Under the pieces are notes generated by a model. The model was given only the letters and a program-made list of their open reading frames with translations, was not told the origin of the DNA and did not search any database. A program made the position numbers and the translations under genes. Positions 1 to 8,093 of a DNA stretch of 64,000 nucleotides are shown here, piece by piece. The stretch's first letter is position 1. Every line of letters starts with the position of its first letter. The stretch lies in assembly GCF_001641615.1 (NCBI RefSeq), contig NZ_LRRU01000022.1:186001-250000 (forward strand). The letters are read 5' to 3'. This DNA is from Pseudoalteromonas gelatinilytica. GTDB lineage: Bacteria > Pseudomonadota > Gammaproteobacteria > Enterobacterales > Alteromonadaceae.

Positions 1-1
1 A

Positions 2-106
2 ACCGATTATCAACAGCCTAGAGTGTTAGAGCAAATTGATAGTTTTGAAAGAAGTAGTTTAGGCAAAATTCTTCGTCAGTTGGTCAAAGAAAAGTATTCG
101 CAATAG
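2..106 (+). CDS. AMP-dependent acyl-CoA synthetase/ligase, C-terminal end only (partial)
   Basis: The first 105 bases stay open in frame 2 and end in TAG, giving a 34-residue tail with the core SLGKILRQLVKEKY. This resembles the C-terminal signature of AMP-forming acyl-CoA synthetases and related ligases, where a Gly-Lys-Ile-x-Arg stretch carries the adenylation lysine. The rest of the gene lies upstream of the window. It converges on the minus-strand sugar genes and is followed by a strong hairpin terminator. Acyl ligases occur in some flagellin or surface-sugar modification islands, so a role there is possible. The call rests on a short motif and the substrate cannot be told. Confidence 0.55.
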   Translation, partial: TDYQQPRVLEQIDSFERSSLGKILRQLVKEKYSQ

Positions 107-118
107 CCATAAGTTGGC

Positions 119-150
119 AAAGCAGCCTATGAAGGCTGCTTTATAAAGTT
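119..150 (+). terminator. Intrinsic terminator after the AMP ligase
   Basis: AAAGCAGCC (119-127) and GGCTGCTTT (134-142) form a perfect 9-bp stem with a 6-base loop, followed by a T-rich run. It sits between two convergent genes. Confidence 0.8.
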
Positions 151-152
151 TT

Positions 153-1235
153 TTATTTTGGAATTGCGTACAGTATTATCTCTAGACCGAAATCGCCATG
201 ACAATGAAGTTTGTACTCATAATTAGGGTTATAGCTTTCAATTTGCTGAGCTATTTGCCAAAGATGAGCAGGCTCATGATAGACGGAAATAGCGAGTAGC
301 GGGGATTGGTGCGTTATAATTTCTTTTGCGCCCTTCAATGCATGTGGCTCTGCGCCCTCGATATCCATTTTAATGAAATTAACCGCAGAGGCTATGCTGG
401 TATCATCTAACGCTATAACAGGCAGAAGTAAATTGTTGTCTGTGATTTGCTGTGAGTCAGCAAACTTGCCTTGTGAAAGGTCTGCACTGAAGCTCAATAT
501 TGTATTTTCTTCCCATACACCACATGGAAATAAATAAGTCTTAATACCTTGAGAGACTAATTCTTTCGCTGTTTTGTTTAATAAGTGGAAGTTCTTTGGA
601 TCAGGTTCAAAACACTGCATTGTGTTTAACTGTATATCTGCTTCTTTTAATACTTGTGCTGCACTTGCAAGTGTATCGCCGATATATGAACCGCAATCAA
701 TAAAGTTAATCCCTTTTTTCCAAAGAGGAAGTTTCAGTAACCAAGGTGGAAAGTATTGGGTTTGCCAGTCGTTTTCAACATAGCTTTCACTAGAGGGTGA
801 GCTACGAAATGCGATGATATCATCAAGACACTTTTTGCTCTCATCATCGCTTAGTCTTTCTTTAAGCCAAGTTAACTGTTCTTTGTCGTTCTGTGTGCTA
901 GAGATTAGTTTTGCTCGGTAATCCTTTGAAATAAAACGTTCTAAAACATATGGGTAGCTATTAATGATTTCATTCATGTTTAGGCATTCTTGAACACCCA
1001 TTCCAATTAGATCCTGCTTAATAGCTTCACTTGTACAAGATACCGATACAAGCATGGTTACATTTTTATTGGCAATATTGTCAGGTTTGTAAATTGGACA
1101 GCCTTGGTACTCAGTTTCTTGCGTGTATAAATCGACAAAAAATTCTATTTTAATTCCATGTTCTGAAAGTGCATGATAGATTTTTTGCCCATTACCACCG
1201 GCGCCATAGATTGCTATAGGAAGGTTATTCATCAT
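153..1235 (-). CDS. FkbM family methyltransferase with an N-terminal Rossmann-like domain
   Basis: This 360-residue protein has two parts. Residues 1 to about 100 begin IAIYGAGGNGQKIYHAL, a nucleotide-binding-like fold of the kind found at the front of sugar-modifying enzymes. From about residue 165 it has the FkbM methyltransferase pattern: a SAM-binding stretch INFIDCGSYIGDTLASA, an acidic strand end CFEPDPKNFHLL, and FIKMDIEGAEPHALKGA. FkbM enzymes O-methylate sugars or polyketides. It is the last gene of the minus-strand pse-type set, 3 bases after the oxidoreductase, so it probably methylates a surface or flagellar sugar. The exact acceptor is unknown. The start ATG has another ATG next to it. 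Confidence 0.85.
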   Translation of the reverse strand: MMNNLPIAIYGAGGNGQKIYHALSEHGIKIEFFVDLYTQETEYQGCPIYKPDNIANKNVTMLVSVSCTSEAIKQDLIGMGVQECLNMNEIINSYPYVLERFISKDYRAKLISSTQNDKEQLTWLKERLSDDESKKCLDDIIAFRSSPSSESYVENDWQTQYFPPWLLKLPLWKKGINFIDCGSYIGDTLASAAQVLKEADIQLNTMQCFEPDPKNFHLLNKTAKELVSQGIKTYLFPCGVWEENTILSFSADLSQGKFADSQQITDNNLLLPVIALDDTSIASAVNFIKMDIEGAEPHALKGAKEIITHQSPLLAISVYHEPAHLWQIAQQIESYNPNYEYKLHCHGDFGLEIILYAIPK

Positions 1236-1238
1236 AAT

Positions 1239-2387
1239 TTAATTACCTCTTTTAAGCTTTATCCACTGCGCTGACTCGACTGATTCTTGCGCTGCTTTAA
1301 ATAAGTTCAAGCCGTCTTTTGCTTGCTCTAAGCCAAATACATAGTCATTTTTTTTGTCTGTACCAGCTAAGTAACAGCAAAGTTCTTCGTAAATATCTGT
1401 ATATAAATTAGAAAAGGCTTCAACAAATCCTGTTGGGTGACCTGGCTTCATTCGGTTATATCTAAATTGGTTAGCATACTCACACTGTCCGGCTCTATCT
1501 AAGATTTCTCTGCGACCGTCATTGTAGTTTAACTCTAATTCATCAGGGTTTAGTTGGAACCAACGCGCGCTTCCTTTATCACCGTATATTCTGATTTGAA
1601 GTCCATTGCGGTGGCCAATAGCCGTTTTTGACATCCACATACTACCCTTGATGTTATTTGGGTAGTTCAGCAACATATTTACATCATCAATTAAATTTGG
1701 GTATTGAGAATGGTTAGTAAACTGTGCGATTGTTTCCGTTGGCTCCATTTCAAGTAAGTATGTTGATAAGTGGTGTAAATGCACCCCTAAATCCAAGCAA
1801 ATGGTTGGCACTTCAAAATCTTTTAATCGCCACGCTTGTGGCATCGATGGTTTACCTGCAATATCTGGCGGCCTTCTGAATCCCTCTTGTGGCATTTCAA
1901 GGTGAATTTTTTGGATAGTGCCAAGTGCACCTTGCTTTACTAGGTGTTTCAACTCTCTGACCATCGCATAGCCACTGTAGTTGTATGTAACAGCTAGAAA
2001 GTGTTTATTTTTATCGTAGCAGGCTTCAATTTCAGCGACTTCAGCAGGGCCGGTAACAAGTGCTTTTTCGCAAATAATCGGTAAATTCGCCTTTAGAAGC
2101 GTGGTTATTACCTCAATATGATGGGGTGTTGGTGTCAGTATAACAAATGCATCAACATGGTTTTTCTCTTGCTCTATAAGCTCTTGCCAATCGTTGTATA
2201 AATGCTTTTCTGAAACTCCCCATCTCTGCGCTGTTGCACTATTTTCATCGGGGTTTCTTGAAAAGGCACCTGCAACTACTGCAAACTTGTTATCGAGTTG
2301 ACTTGCGGCGAAGTGAACATAGCCTACAGCTGAGTTATTGCCACCGCCAATAAAGGCAAGTTTTAATTGTTTATTATTGTCATTCAT
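1239..2387 (-). CDS. Gfo/Idh/MocA family sugar oxidoreductase
   Basis: The protein is an NAD(P)-dependent dehydrogenase of the Gfo/Idh/MocA family. It has an N-terminal Rossmann motif (LAFIGGGNNSAVGYVH), the conserved EKALVTGPAE stretch (EKP-like, with Ala for Pro), and a C-terminal alpha/beta domain with DLGVHLHHL. I start it at the ATG at 2387, which gives 382 residues, because AAAGGCAG lies just upstream and the Rossmann motif then begins near residue 10. An in-frame ATG at 2426 would add 13 residues but has a poor ribosome site. These enzymes oxidise or reduce sugar nucleotides or inositols. Its place between an aldo/keto reductase and an FkbM methyltransferase suggests tailoring of an activated sugar. 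Confidence 0.85.
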   Translation of the reverse strand: MNDNNKQLKLAFIGGGNNSAVGYVHFAASQLDNKFAVVAGAFSRNPDENSATAQRWGVSEKHLYNDWQELIEQEKNHVDAFVILTPTPHHIEVITTLLKANLPIICEKALVTGPAEVAEIEACYDKNKHFLAVTYNYSGYAMVRELKHLVKQGALGTIQKIHLEMPQEGFRRPPDIAGKPSMPQAWRLKDFEVPTICLDLGVHLHHLSTYLLEMEPTETIAQFTNHSQYPNLIDDVNMLLNYPNNIKGSMWMSKTAIGHRNGLQIRIYGDKGSARWFQLNPDELELNYNDGRREILDRAGQCEYANQFRYNRMKPGHPTGFVEAFSNLYTDIYEELCCYLAGTDKKNDYVFGLEQAKDGLNLFKAAQESVESAQWIKLKRGN

Positions 2388-2447
2388 ATATATCTGCCTT
2401 TTTTGATCATAGCCATTTATCGGCAATCAATCATTTTTCTAAACTAT

Positions 2448-3332
2448 TTATAGTTGCCAATTTGCTGGATTGGTGAGTCTTGGATCATTAACCGTCATTT
2501 CTTTGAGCACGTCGTGAGAGATTTTGATGCTGCTTTGATAGGCCTCTAAAATTTGCTCTAACTCGGACTCTGAGTTCACACCGACAACTATTTTATCTAT
2601 TTCATCTTCTTTTAAAGCATATGCAAGGCTGAGTGTTAGTGCCGATACACCAAGATGCAGCGCTAACTGATGAAATGATTCTAAATTTTGCTTCCAAGGT
2701 TTAAAGTAACTAGCTAACTCATTGATGGGCATTAATAACAAGCCTTGTAAAAAACAAGATCTAGCGTGCACTTGAGTGTTGTTTTTACTTAGTAATGAAA
2801 GAGCGCCAGTGTCTTTAAAGTAGGTATCAAATGCATTGTAAGGTATTTGCACAAGGTTAATTTCGCTCAACTGTGTGAAGCTATCCACCTCTGCACCTGA
2901 ATACAAAGAAACCCCTTTACTCGCTAATTGATTTTCTAATTGTCGTTGTTTTAAACACGCTAAAACGGGCGCTACACCTTGTTTCTCAATGTCGCTTGCT
3001 TGGTGAAATAGGATTGCATTTAGTTTTTGAGTTTTAAAATCTGAAAAACATTGCTCAATTAATGCAATGTAATTATCTGCATCCTGATTAGAAAATTGCT
3101 CTTTTTGTAGAGGAGGTAACTTAGTAACTATGTTAAAGCGGTCATTAATCGAAGGATAGGATGCCAACACTTGGTGACTCTCGCCGTAACCAAGTGCGGT
3201 ATCTAATGTTGTAATGCCTGCGTCTTTTGCAATATCTAAAATGGCATGAGCCTTGGCAATGCTTGGTTGACCAAGCTTATTACTGACACCGTAATTCAAG
3301 CCAAATTGCACTGTACCTAGAGCAAGCTTCAT
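2448..3332 (-). CDS. Aldo/keto reductase family protein
   Basis: This 294-residue protein has an aldo/keto reductase barrel: LALGTVQFGLNYGVSN at the start, the catalytic Asp/Tyr region TLDTALGYGES near residue 45, and ILFHQASD for the active-site His strand. The C-terminal ALKEDEIDKIVVGVNS matches the cofactor-binding end of the barrel. It overlaps pseC by 4 bases, so the two are translationally coupled. Such reductases are common in sugar islands as putative NDP-sugar or flagellin-modification enzymes, but are not part of the standard pseudaminic acid route. The substrate cannot be predicted. Confidence 0.85.
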   Translation of the reverse strand: MKLALGTVQFGLNYGVSNKLGQPSIAKAHAILDIAKDAGITTLDTALGYGESHQVLASYPSINDRFNIVTKLPPLQKEQFSNQDADNYIALIEQCFSDFKTQKLNAILFHQASDIEKQGVAPVLACLKQRQLENQLASKGVSLYSGAEVDSFTQLSEINLVQIPYNAFDTYFKDTGALSLLSKNNTQVHARSCFLQGLLLMPINELASYFKPWKQNLESFHQLALHLGVSALTLSLAYALKEDEIDKIVVGVNSESELEQILEAYQSSIKISHDVLKEMTVNDPRLTNPANWQL

Positions 3333-4492
3333 ACTAAACCAATCAATGTATCGATAACGAATTGCTGCTCATCTGCTGTCATAGTTGGGTGCAGAGGAAT
3401 AGTAACAGCCTGTTTATAGTAGCTTTCTGCATTAGGGAAATCACCGTCCGAAAAGCCTAAAGCTTGATAATAAGGCTGTAAATGGATCGGTATATAATGC
3501 AAGTGAGCAATAATTCCTTGCTCGCGCATGCCTGTGATGACCGACTTATGTTTTTCTACATCACACTGTGTTAAACGAACAATATATAAATGGTAGCTAG
3601 AGTAACAATCATCCGATTGTGTCAAATGAGCTACCGTTGAATTTGCAAACGCATGGTTATATGTTGTTGCAATGTCGTTTCGCACTGATACAAAGTTGTC
3701 TAGCTGCTTTAATTGACTCAGTCCTAAAGCGGCTTGCATATCCGTCATTCTATAATTAAAACCAAGCGCTAGCTGTTGATAATACCAAGGGCCGTGACTT
3801 GGCTCGGTCATTTCTTCAGAAATATTAGTAATACCATGGCTTCGCAAGCGGCTCATTTTTTTGTTGAGCTCAGCGCAGTTGGTAACTGCCATACCCCCTT
3901 CAGCAGATGTGATTATCTTGACTGGATGAAAGCTAAACACAGTAATATCTGAATAAACACAGCTGCCAACTGGCTTGTCTTTATACTTTGCGCCAATAGC
4001 ATGCGAGGCATCTTCAATAACCTTAAAACCATACTCTTTGGCAAGTGCATTGATTGCAGCCATATTGCATGACTGACCAGCTAAATGAACAGGGATCACG
4101 ACTTTAGGGAGTCGCTGGTTTTGTTTGGCTAATGTTAGTTTTTCTTTAAGTGCTGCAACAGACATGTTGCCTGTTTCAAGGTCGATATCAACAAAGTCGA
4201 CCTCTGCGCCACAATACAGCGCACAGTTACTCGATGCGACAAAGGAGATTGGCGACGTCCATACAATGTCACCTTTACCTACGCCTAAAGCAAGGCAAGC
4301 AATATGTAACGCTGAAGTCGCACTGTTAGTGGCACAGGCATAGTGGGCACCACAATATTCTGCAATGGCACTTTCAAATGCAGGAACCGCAGGTCCCTGC
4401 GTTAGCCAGTCAGACTTTAATACATCAATTACGGCATTGATGTCATCCTGTGAAATACTTTGTTTGCCGTAAGGAATTACCTTATTCGTCAT
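3329..4492 (-). CDS. pseC: UDP-4-amino-4,6-dideoxy-N-acetyl-beta-L-altrosamine transaminase (PseC)
   Basis: PseC is a PLP-dependent aminotransferase that adds the 4-amino group to the PseB product in pseudaminic acid synthesis. The 387-residue protein starts VIPYGKQSISQDDINAVIDVLKSDWLTQGP, typical for the family. It carries EDASHAIGAKYKDKPVG, where the Asp contacts PLP, and FSFHPVKIITSAEGG, where the Lys forms the Schiff base. It lies 9 bases downstream of pseB in the same direction. The other pseudaminic acid genes (pseF, pseG, pseH, pseI) are not in the window. They may lie upstream or elsewhere, or the pathway may branch to another 4-amino sugar. Confidence 0.92.
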   Translation of the reverse strand: MTNKVIPYGKQSISQDDINAVIDVLKSDWLTQGPAVPAFESAIAEYCGAHYACATNSATSALHIACLALGVGKGDIVWTSPISFVASSNCALYCGAEVDFVDIDLETGNMSVAALKEKLTLAKQNQRLPKVVIPVHLAGQSCNMAAINALAKEYGFKVIEDASHAIGAKYKDKPVGSCVYSDITVFSFHPVKIITSAEGGMAVTNCAELNKKMSRLRSHGITNISEEMTEPSHGPWYYQQLALGFNYRMTDMQAALGLSQLKQLDNFVSVRNDIATTYNHAFANSTVAHLTQSDDCYSSYHLYIVRLTQCDVEKHKSVITGMREQGIIAHLHYIPIHLQPYYQALGFSDGDFPNAESYYKQAVTIPLHPTMTADEQQFVIDTLIGLV

Positions 4493-4501
4493 AATGAAGT
4501 A

Positions 4502-5503
4502 TTACAGTAACGCTTGGACGTTGAAGTTTTTAATTTCTTCAATGCTCATATAATCTGGGTTATCGAGAGAGTTATACTCGAAACCTTGAGCAACTTGCTC
4601 GCCTTTTTCACCCAGTGCATTCACCGTAAAATCATTGCTACGACTACTGAATTTTATGCCCGGAGCGATTACAAAATGATCGCTATATTCGTACGTTTCA
4701 AAGCATAAGTCGGCAGGACACATCACTTCGTGTAACTTTTCACCTGGGCGAATACCAATTATTTTAATTGGTAAGTCAGGTGCCATGGCTTTGGCAAGAT
4801 CAGTAATGCGAATTGAAGGGATCTTCGGTACGAAAATCTCACCACCTAACATACGCTCAAAGTTAGTTAGAACAAAATCAACACCTTGTTGCAGGCTAAT
4901 CCAGAAGCGAGTCATTTCTTCATGAGTAATTGGTATATGGTCGCGGCCTTGGTCGATAAACTTTTGGAAAATAGGCACAACAGAGCCACGCGAACACACT
5001 ACGTTACCGTATCTTACGACAGCAAAGGTTGTTTTATGACCGCCAGCAATATTATTAGCAGCAACAAATAACTTGTCTGATGCAAGTTTAGTCGCACCAT
5101 ATAAATTGATTGGGTTCGCGGCTTTATCAGTTGACAGTGCAATGACTTTTTCTACGTTATTATCAAGGGCAGCATCAATGACGTTTTCAGCACCATTAAT
5201 ATTGGTTTTGATACATTCCATTGGGTTGTATTCAGCGGCAGGTACTTGTTTTAATGCTGCTGCGTGAATCACATAGTTTACGCCACGCATAGCTCGACGA
5301 AGTCTTTCTTTATCACGAACATCGCCAATGAAGTATCGCATACACGGTTGGTCAAACTCTTGCTGCATTTCAAACTGTTTTAGTTCGTCCCGTGAGAAGA
5401 TAATAATCTTCTTAGGTTTATAACGTTCTAGTAGCGTTTTGACGTATTTTTTACCGAATGAACCGGTACCACCGGTAATTAAAATTGTTTTATTGTCGAA
5501 CAT
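4502..5503 (-). CDS. pseB: UDP-N-acetylglucosamine 4,6-dehydratase (inverting), PseB
   Basis: PseB catalyses the first step of pseudaminic acid synthesis, converting UDP-GlcNAc to the 4-keto-6-deoxy-L-altro sugar. The sequence opens MFDNKTILITGGTGSFGKKY, the usual PseB start with its NADP-binding GGTGSFG loop. STDKAANPINLYGATKLASD contains the YxxxK pair of short-chain dehydrogenases. I use the ATG at 5503 (333 residues) because it matches the family start; in-frame ATGs further up would add 8 or 20 residues without homology. It is the first gene of the minus-strand set and diverges from the flagellin gene, which supports a role in flagellin glycosylation. Confidence 0.93.
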   Translation of the reverse strand: MFDNKTILITGGTGSFGKKYVKTLLERYKPKKIIIFSRDELKQFEMQQEFDQPCMRYFIGDVRDKERLRRAMRGVNYVIHAAALKQVPAAEYNPMECIKTNINGAENVIDAALDNNVEKVIALSTDKAANPINLYGATKLASDKLFVAANNIAGGHKTTFAVVRYGNVVCSRGSVVPIFQKFIDQGRDHIPITHEEMTRFWISLQQGVDFVLTNFERMLGGEIFVPKIPSIRITDLAKAMAPDLPIKIIGIRPGEKLHEVMCPADLCFETYEYSDHFVIAPGIKFSSRSNDFTVNALGEKGEQVAQGFEYNSLDNPDYMSIEEIKNFNVQALL

Positions 5504-5696
5504 AGCGTTACCCGAGTTATTTTTCATTGGCGTTTGATACGCAAAGTGAGAATTTTGACACAATTCTCAGTAATTTAACTATTAACTAATACACTAGCAA
5601 GTCAGATGCCAAGTTAATTTATCTAAACCATGGTACAAAGTACAAAATTTGGCAAATTAAGCTATAATTTAAGCAATCGGTTTGTCGGAGGCCGCC

Positions 5697-6482
5697 ATGA
5701 AAATTCAATCACCCAATACTGGGTTTTTAAACCAAACTCAGCAAACGAGTAATAAGCTTGCTGAGCAACTAGCGTCAGGTAAAAAAGTAAACTCAGCGGC
5801 AGATGATGCCGCTGCATTGCAAATTATTGATAGATTAACGTCACAACAAGATGGCTACAGCCAAGCAATTAATAATGCGTACGATGGCATTTCTTACTCG
5901 CAAGTAACAGAGTCAAATCTATCTGGTGTGAATGATGCCGTTTCTCGCATACGAGAGCTGTCTATTCAAGCGGGTAATGGTGCGCTCACAGACAGTGATA
6001 GGGCAGCACTTCAAGAAGAAGTGTCGCAATTACAAACGCAAATTTCAGAAACGTTTGAAAATGCGACATTCGGTGGTAAACCTTTATTTGATGGTGAGCA
6101 AGTGTCGTTTCAAGTTGGTCTTGATGCCAACACCACACAATCAGTGACGCCATCTGATGGTAGTATTGCTTCAGTTATTGCGGGAATCGATATTTCAACC
6201 CAAGCAGGTGCTCAAGCTGCCATTGATATTAGCGACCAAGCAGCAGAGGAAATTAACACCCAAAGAGCTGAGCTAGGCGCTTTTCAAAACACCTTGACGA
6301 GTACGATAAAAGGTTTAGGTAACCAGCGAGAGAACATTGCTGCGAGCCAAAGCCGAATAGAAGATACTGACTATGCAAAAGCCGTGTCTGATCAAGTAGC
6401 TAATGATATTTTATCGCAAGCATCGGTTGCCTTACGTGGTCAGGCTAATCGTTCAGCCGAGTCTATATTAGGTTTACTTTAA
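5697..6482 (+). CDS. Flagellin, short form with an unusual N terminus
   Basis: This 261-residue flagellin has conserved terminal domains that polymerise as D0/D1: LAEQLASGKKVNSAADDAAALQI near residue 25, IRELSIQAGNGALTDSDR near 85, and a C-terminal SQASVALRGQANRSAESILGLL. It has almost no variable D2/D3 region. The first residues, MKIQSPNTGFLNQTQQ, differ from the usual start of flagellins. I chose the ATG at 5697 because CGGAGG ends 6 bases before it. It stands alone between pseB and flrA, without flaG, fliD or fliS beside it, so the main filament genes probably lie elsewhere. I found no clear sigma-28 or sigma-54 promoter upstream. Confidence 0.85.
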   Translation: MKIQSPNTGFLNQTQQTSNKLAEQLASGKKVNSAADDAAALQIIDRLTSQQDGYSQAINNAYDGISYSQVTESNLSGVNDAVSRIRELSIQAGNGALTDSDRAALQEEVSQLQTQISETFENATFGGKPLFDGEQVSFQVGLDANTTQSVTPSDGSIASVIAGIDISTQAGAQAAIDISDQAAEEINTQRAELGAFQNTLTSTIKGLGNQRENIAASQSRIEDTDYAKAVSDQVANDILSQASVALRGQANRSAESILGLL

Positions 6483-6554
6483 TTCTTTAGTATTAAATTT
6501 TAGTGCTAAGTGACTATTTTTTGGCGTTGATGTCAATAAATTGCCGCTTAGCGC

Positions 6555-6582
6555 TTGCATCCCTCCTAAACTCGCTTACAAT
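6555..6582 (+). promoter_or_regulatory. Possible sigma-70 promoter of flrA
   Basis: TTGCAT (6555-6560) and TACAAT (6577-6582) are separated by 16 bases and lie about 40 bases before the flrA ATG. The -10 box matches consensus at five of six positions; the -35 is weak. A sigma-70 promoter would fit flrA as the class I master regulator. Confidence 0.4.
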
Positions 6583-6624
6583 TTAGAAATTAACTAACCT
6601 CGTGGTAACTGTGGTTCGCCAATA

Positions 6625-8064
6625 ATGATCTTAATTTTAGACAATAATAATAATCGTGCGATAGGTTTACATGCAGCACTTACCTTCATTGGTGAAACTG
6701 CACAATTAGTTGATGAGACTTCATTACAGTCTTTTTGTGAAAAACATCAACAGCAAGAATGCATGGTCATTCTTGGTGCTTTACAGCAGCTAAACCACGA
6801 GGCTGTGATCAAACAGTTTCCTGCCATTCCGTTTTTATTAATTGGTGAAACACTCAAACCGCTGCTAAGCATTGCTAATGTAGTTGGTTTAATTTGTGAA
6901 CCGTTTAACCATGATGTAACTACTCAGCTATTGCATGATTGTCAGCAATATCAACGCATGCTACCGGGTGACCATAAACAAGCGAAATCTAACAAATCAT
7001 TTGATGGTTTAGTCGGTGAAACCGAAGCTGTAAAAGATGTGCGCTTTTTAATTGAGCAAGTAGCAAAAACCGATGCCAATGTGCTGATCTTAGGTGAGTC
7101 AGGCACAGGTAAAGAAGTTGTTGCACGTAACGTTCATTTACTCTCTAAACGCAATACAGGGCCATTTGTGCCGGTAAACTGTGGTGCTATTCCTGGTGAA
7201 CTACTTGAAAGTGAGCTGTTCGGCCATGAAAAGGGGGCCTTTACGGGCGCTATTTCTGCACGCAAAGGGCGCTTTGAATTAGCGCAAGGCGGCACGCTGT
7301 TTCTAGATGAAATAGGTGATATGCCTTTACAAATGCAGGTTAAACTACTACGTGTGTTGCAAGAGCGTAGCTATGAGCGAGTAGGGGGTACTAAGCCTAT
7401 TCAAGCTGATGTACGCATTATTGCTGCAACTCACCGCAACCTTGAAGAGATGATTGAAAAGGGCGACTTCCGTGAAGACCTTTTTTATCGCTTAAACGTG
7501 TTTCCAATTGAAAACCCTTCGCTAAGTGAGCGTGCTGACGACATTCCTCTGCTTTTAAAAGAGTTAATGCGTCGTGTGAACGAGCAAAGTGGCACAACGG
7601 CCAAATTTACTGAGCGTGCGATTCAAAGCTTAAAAGAGCATGCGTGGCCGGGGAATATTCGTGAGCTTGCTAACTTAGTTGAGCGCATGGTGATCATGTT
7701 CCCTGATAAAGTAGTTGATGTGCCAGATTTACCAGCTAAATATCGTTATATCGAAGTTGAGGCTTATGAGCCTGAGTACCCTGAAGAGTTGATGGAGCGA
7801 GATGCTTTCAACGATATTTTCAGTACCGGCTTTAGTGATTACGATGAGGAAGAGCTTGATACCCCAGCTACAACGGTAGACTCGGGTTTATTACCTGATG
7901 AAGGGATTGAGCTGAAAGAGTATCTTGCTGAGCTTGAAATCAGCTTAATCAGCCAAGCATTAGAGCGCTACGATTATGTTGTTGCACGTGCTGCAGAAAT
8001 TTTAGGTGTAAGACGCACCACACTGGTCGAAAAAATGAAGAAATACAACCTAACGCGCGACTAA
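6625..8064 (+). CDS. flrA: Sigma-54 dependent flagellar master regulator FlrA (FleQ family)
   Basis: FlrA is the class I activator of polar flagellar genes. The 479-residue protein has an N-terminal FleQ-type receiver-like domain without a clear phospho-acceptor Asp. It then has a sigma-54 AAA+ domain with Walker A GESGTGKE near residue 157, the sigma-54 contact loop GAFTGA near 204 and Walker B FLDEIGDM. A C-terminal Fis-type helix-turn-helix VVARAAEILGVRRTTLVEKM follows. FleQ homologues bind c-di-GMP, which is likely here too. In Vibrio the order is flrA-flrB-flrC; here a minus-strand tag gene separates flrA from flrBC. Expected targets in the window are the -24/-12 promoters before flrB, fliE and flhA. 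Confidence 0.93.
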   Translation: MILILDNNNNRAIGLHAALTFIGETAQLVDETSLQSFCEKHQQQECMVILGALQQLNHEAVIKQFPAIPFLLIGETLKPLLSIANVVGLICEPFNHDVTTQLLHDCQQYQRMLPGDHKQAKSNKSFDGLVGETEAVKDVRFLIEQVAKTDANVLILGESGTGKEVVARNVHLLSKRNTGPFVPVNCGAIPGELLESELFGHEKGAFTGAISARKGRFELAQGGTLFLDEIGDMPLQMQVKLLRVLQERSYERVGGTKPIQADVRIIAATHRNLEEMIEKGDFREDLFYRLNVFPIENPSLSERADDIPLLLKELMRRVNEQSGTTAKFTERAIQSLKEHAWPGNIRELANLVERMVIMFPDKVVDVPDLPAKYRYIEVEAYEPEYPEELMERDAFNDIFSTGFSDYDEEELDTPATTVDSGLLPDEGIELKEYLAELEISLISQALERYDYVVARAAEILGVRRTTLVEKMKKYNLTRD

Positions 8065-8075
8065 GCCGCGTTAGG
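8049..8075. terminator. Putative hairpin terminator at the flrA / tag convergence
   Basis: CCTAACGCG (8049-8057) and CGCGTTAGG (8067-8075) form a perfect 9-bp inverted repeat that includes the flrA stop codon. The T-tract is weak on the + strand; on the minus strand a TTGTATTTC stretch follows. It may serve both converging genes. Confidence 0.5.
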
Positions 8076-8093
8076 TGTCTTGCTCGGTTTTAT

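Noticed and set aside
5640..5696. Sigma-54 or sigma-28 promoter before the flagellin
   Set aside because: TTGGCA at 5649 has GC only 8 bases after GG, and no GCCGATAA-like block with a spaced TAAA is present.
6490..6560. Terminator after the flagellin
   Set aside because: AGTGCTAAG and CTTAGCGCT could pair, but the loop is over 30 bases and no T-tract follows the second arm.
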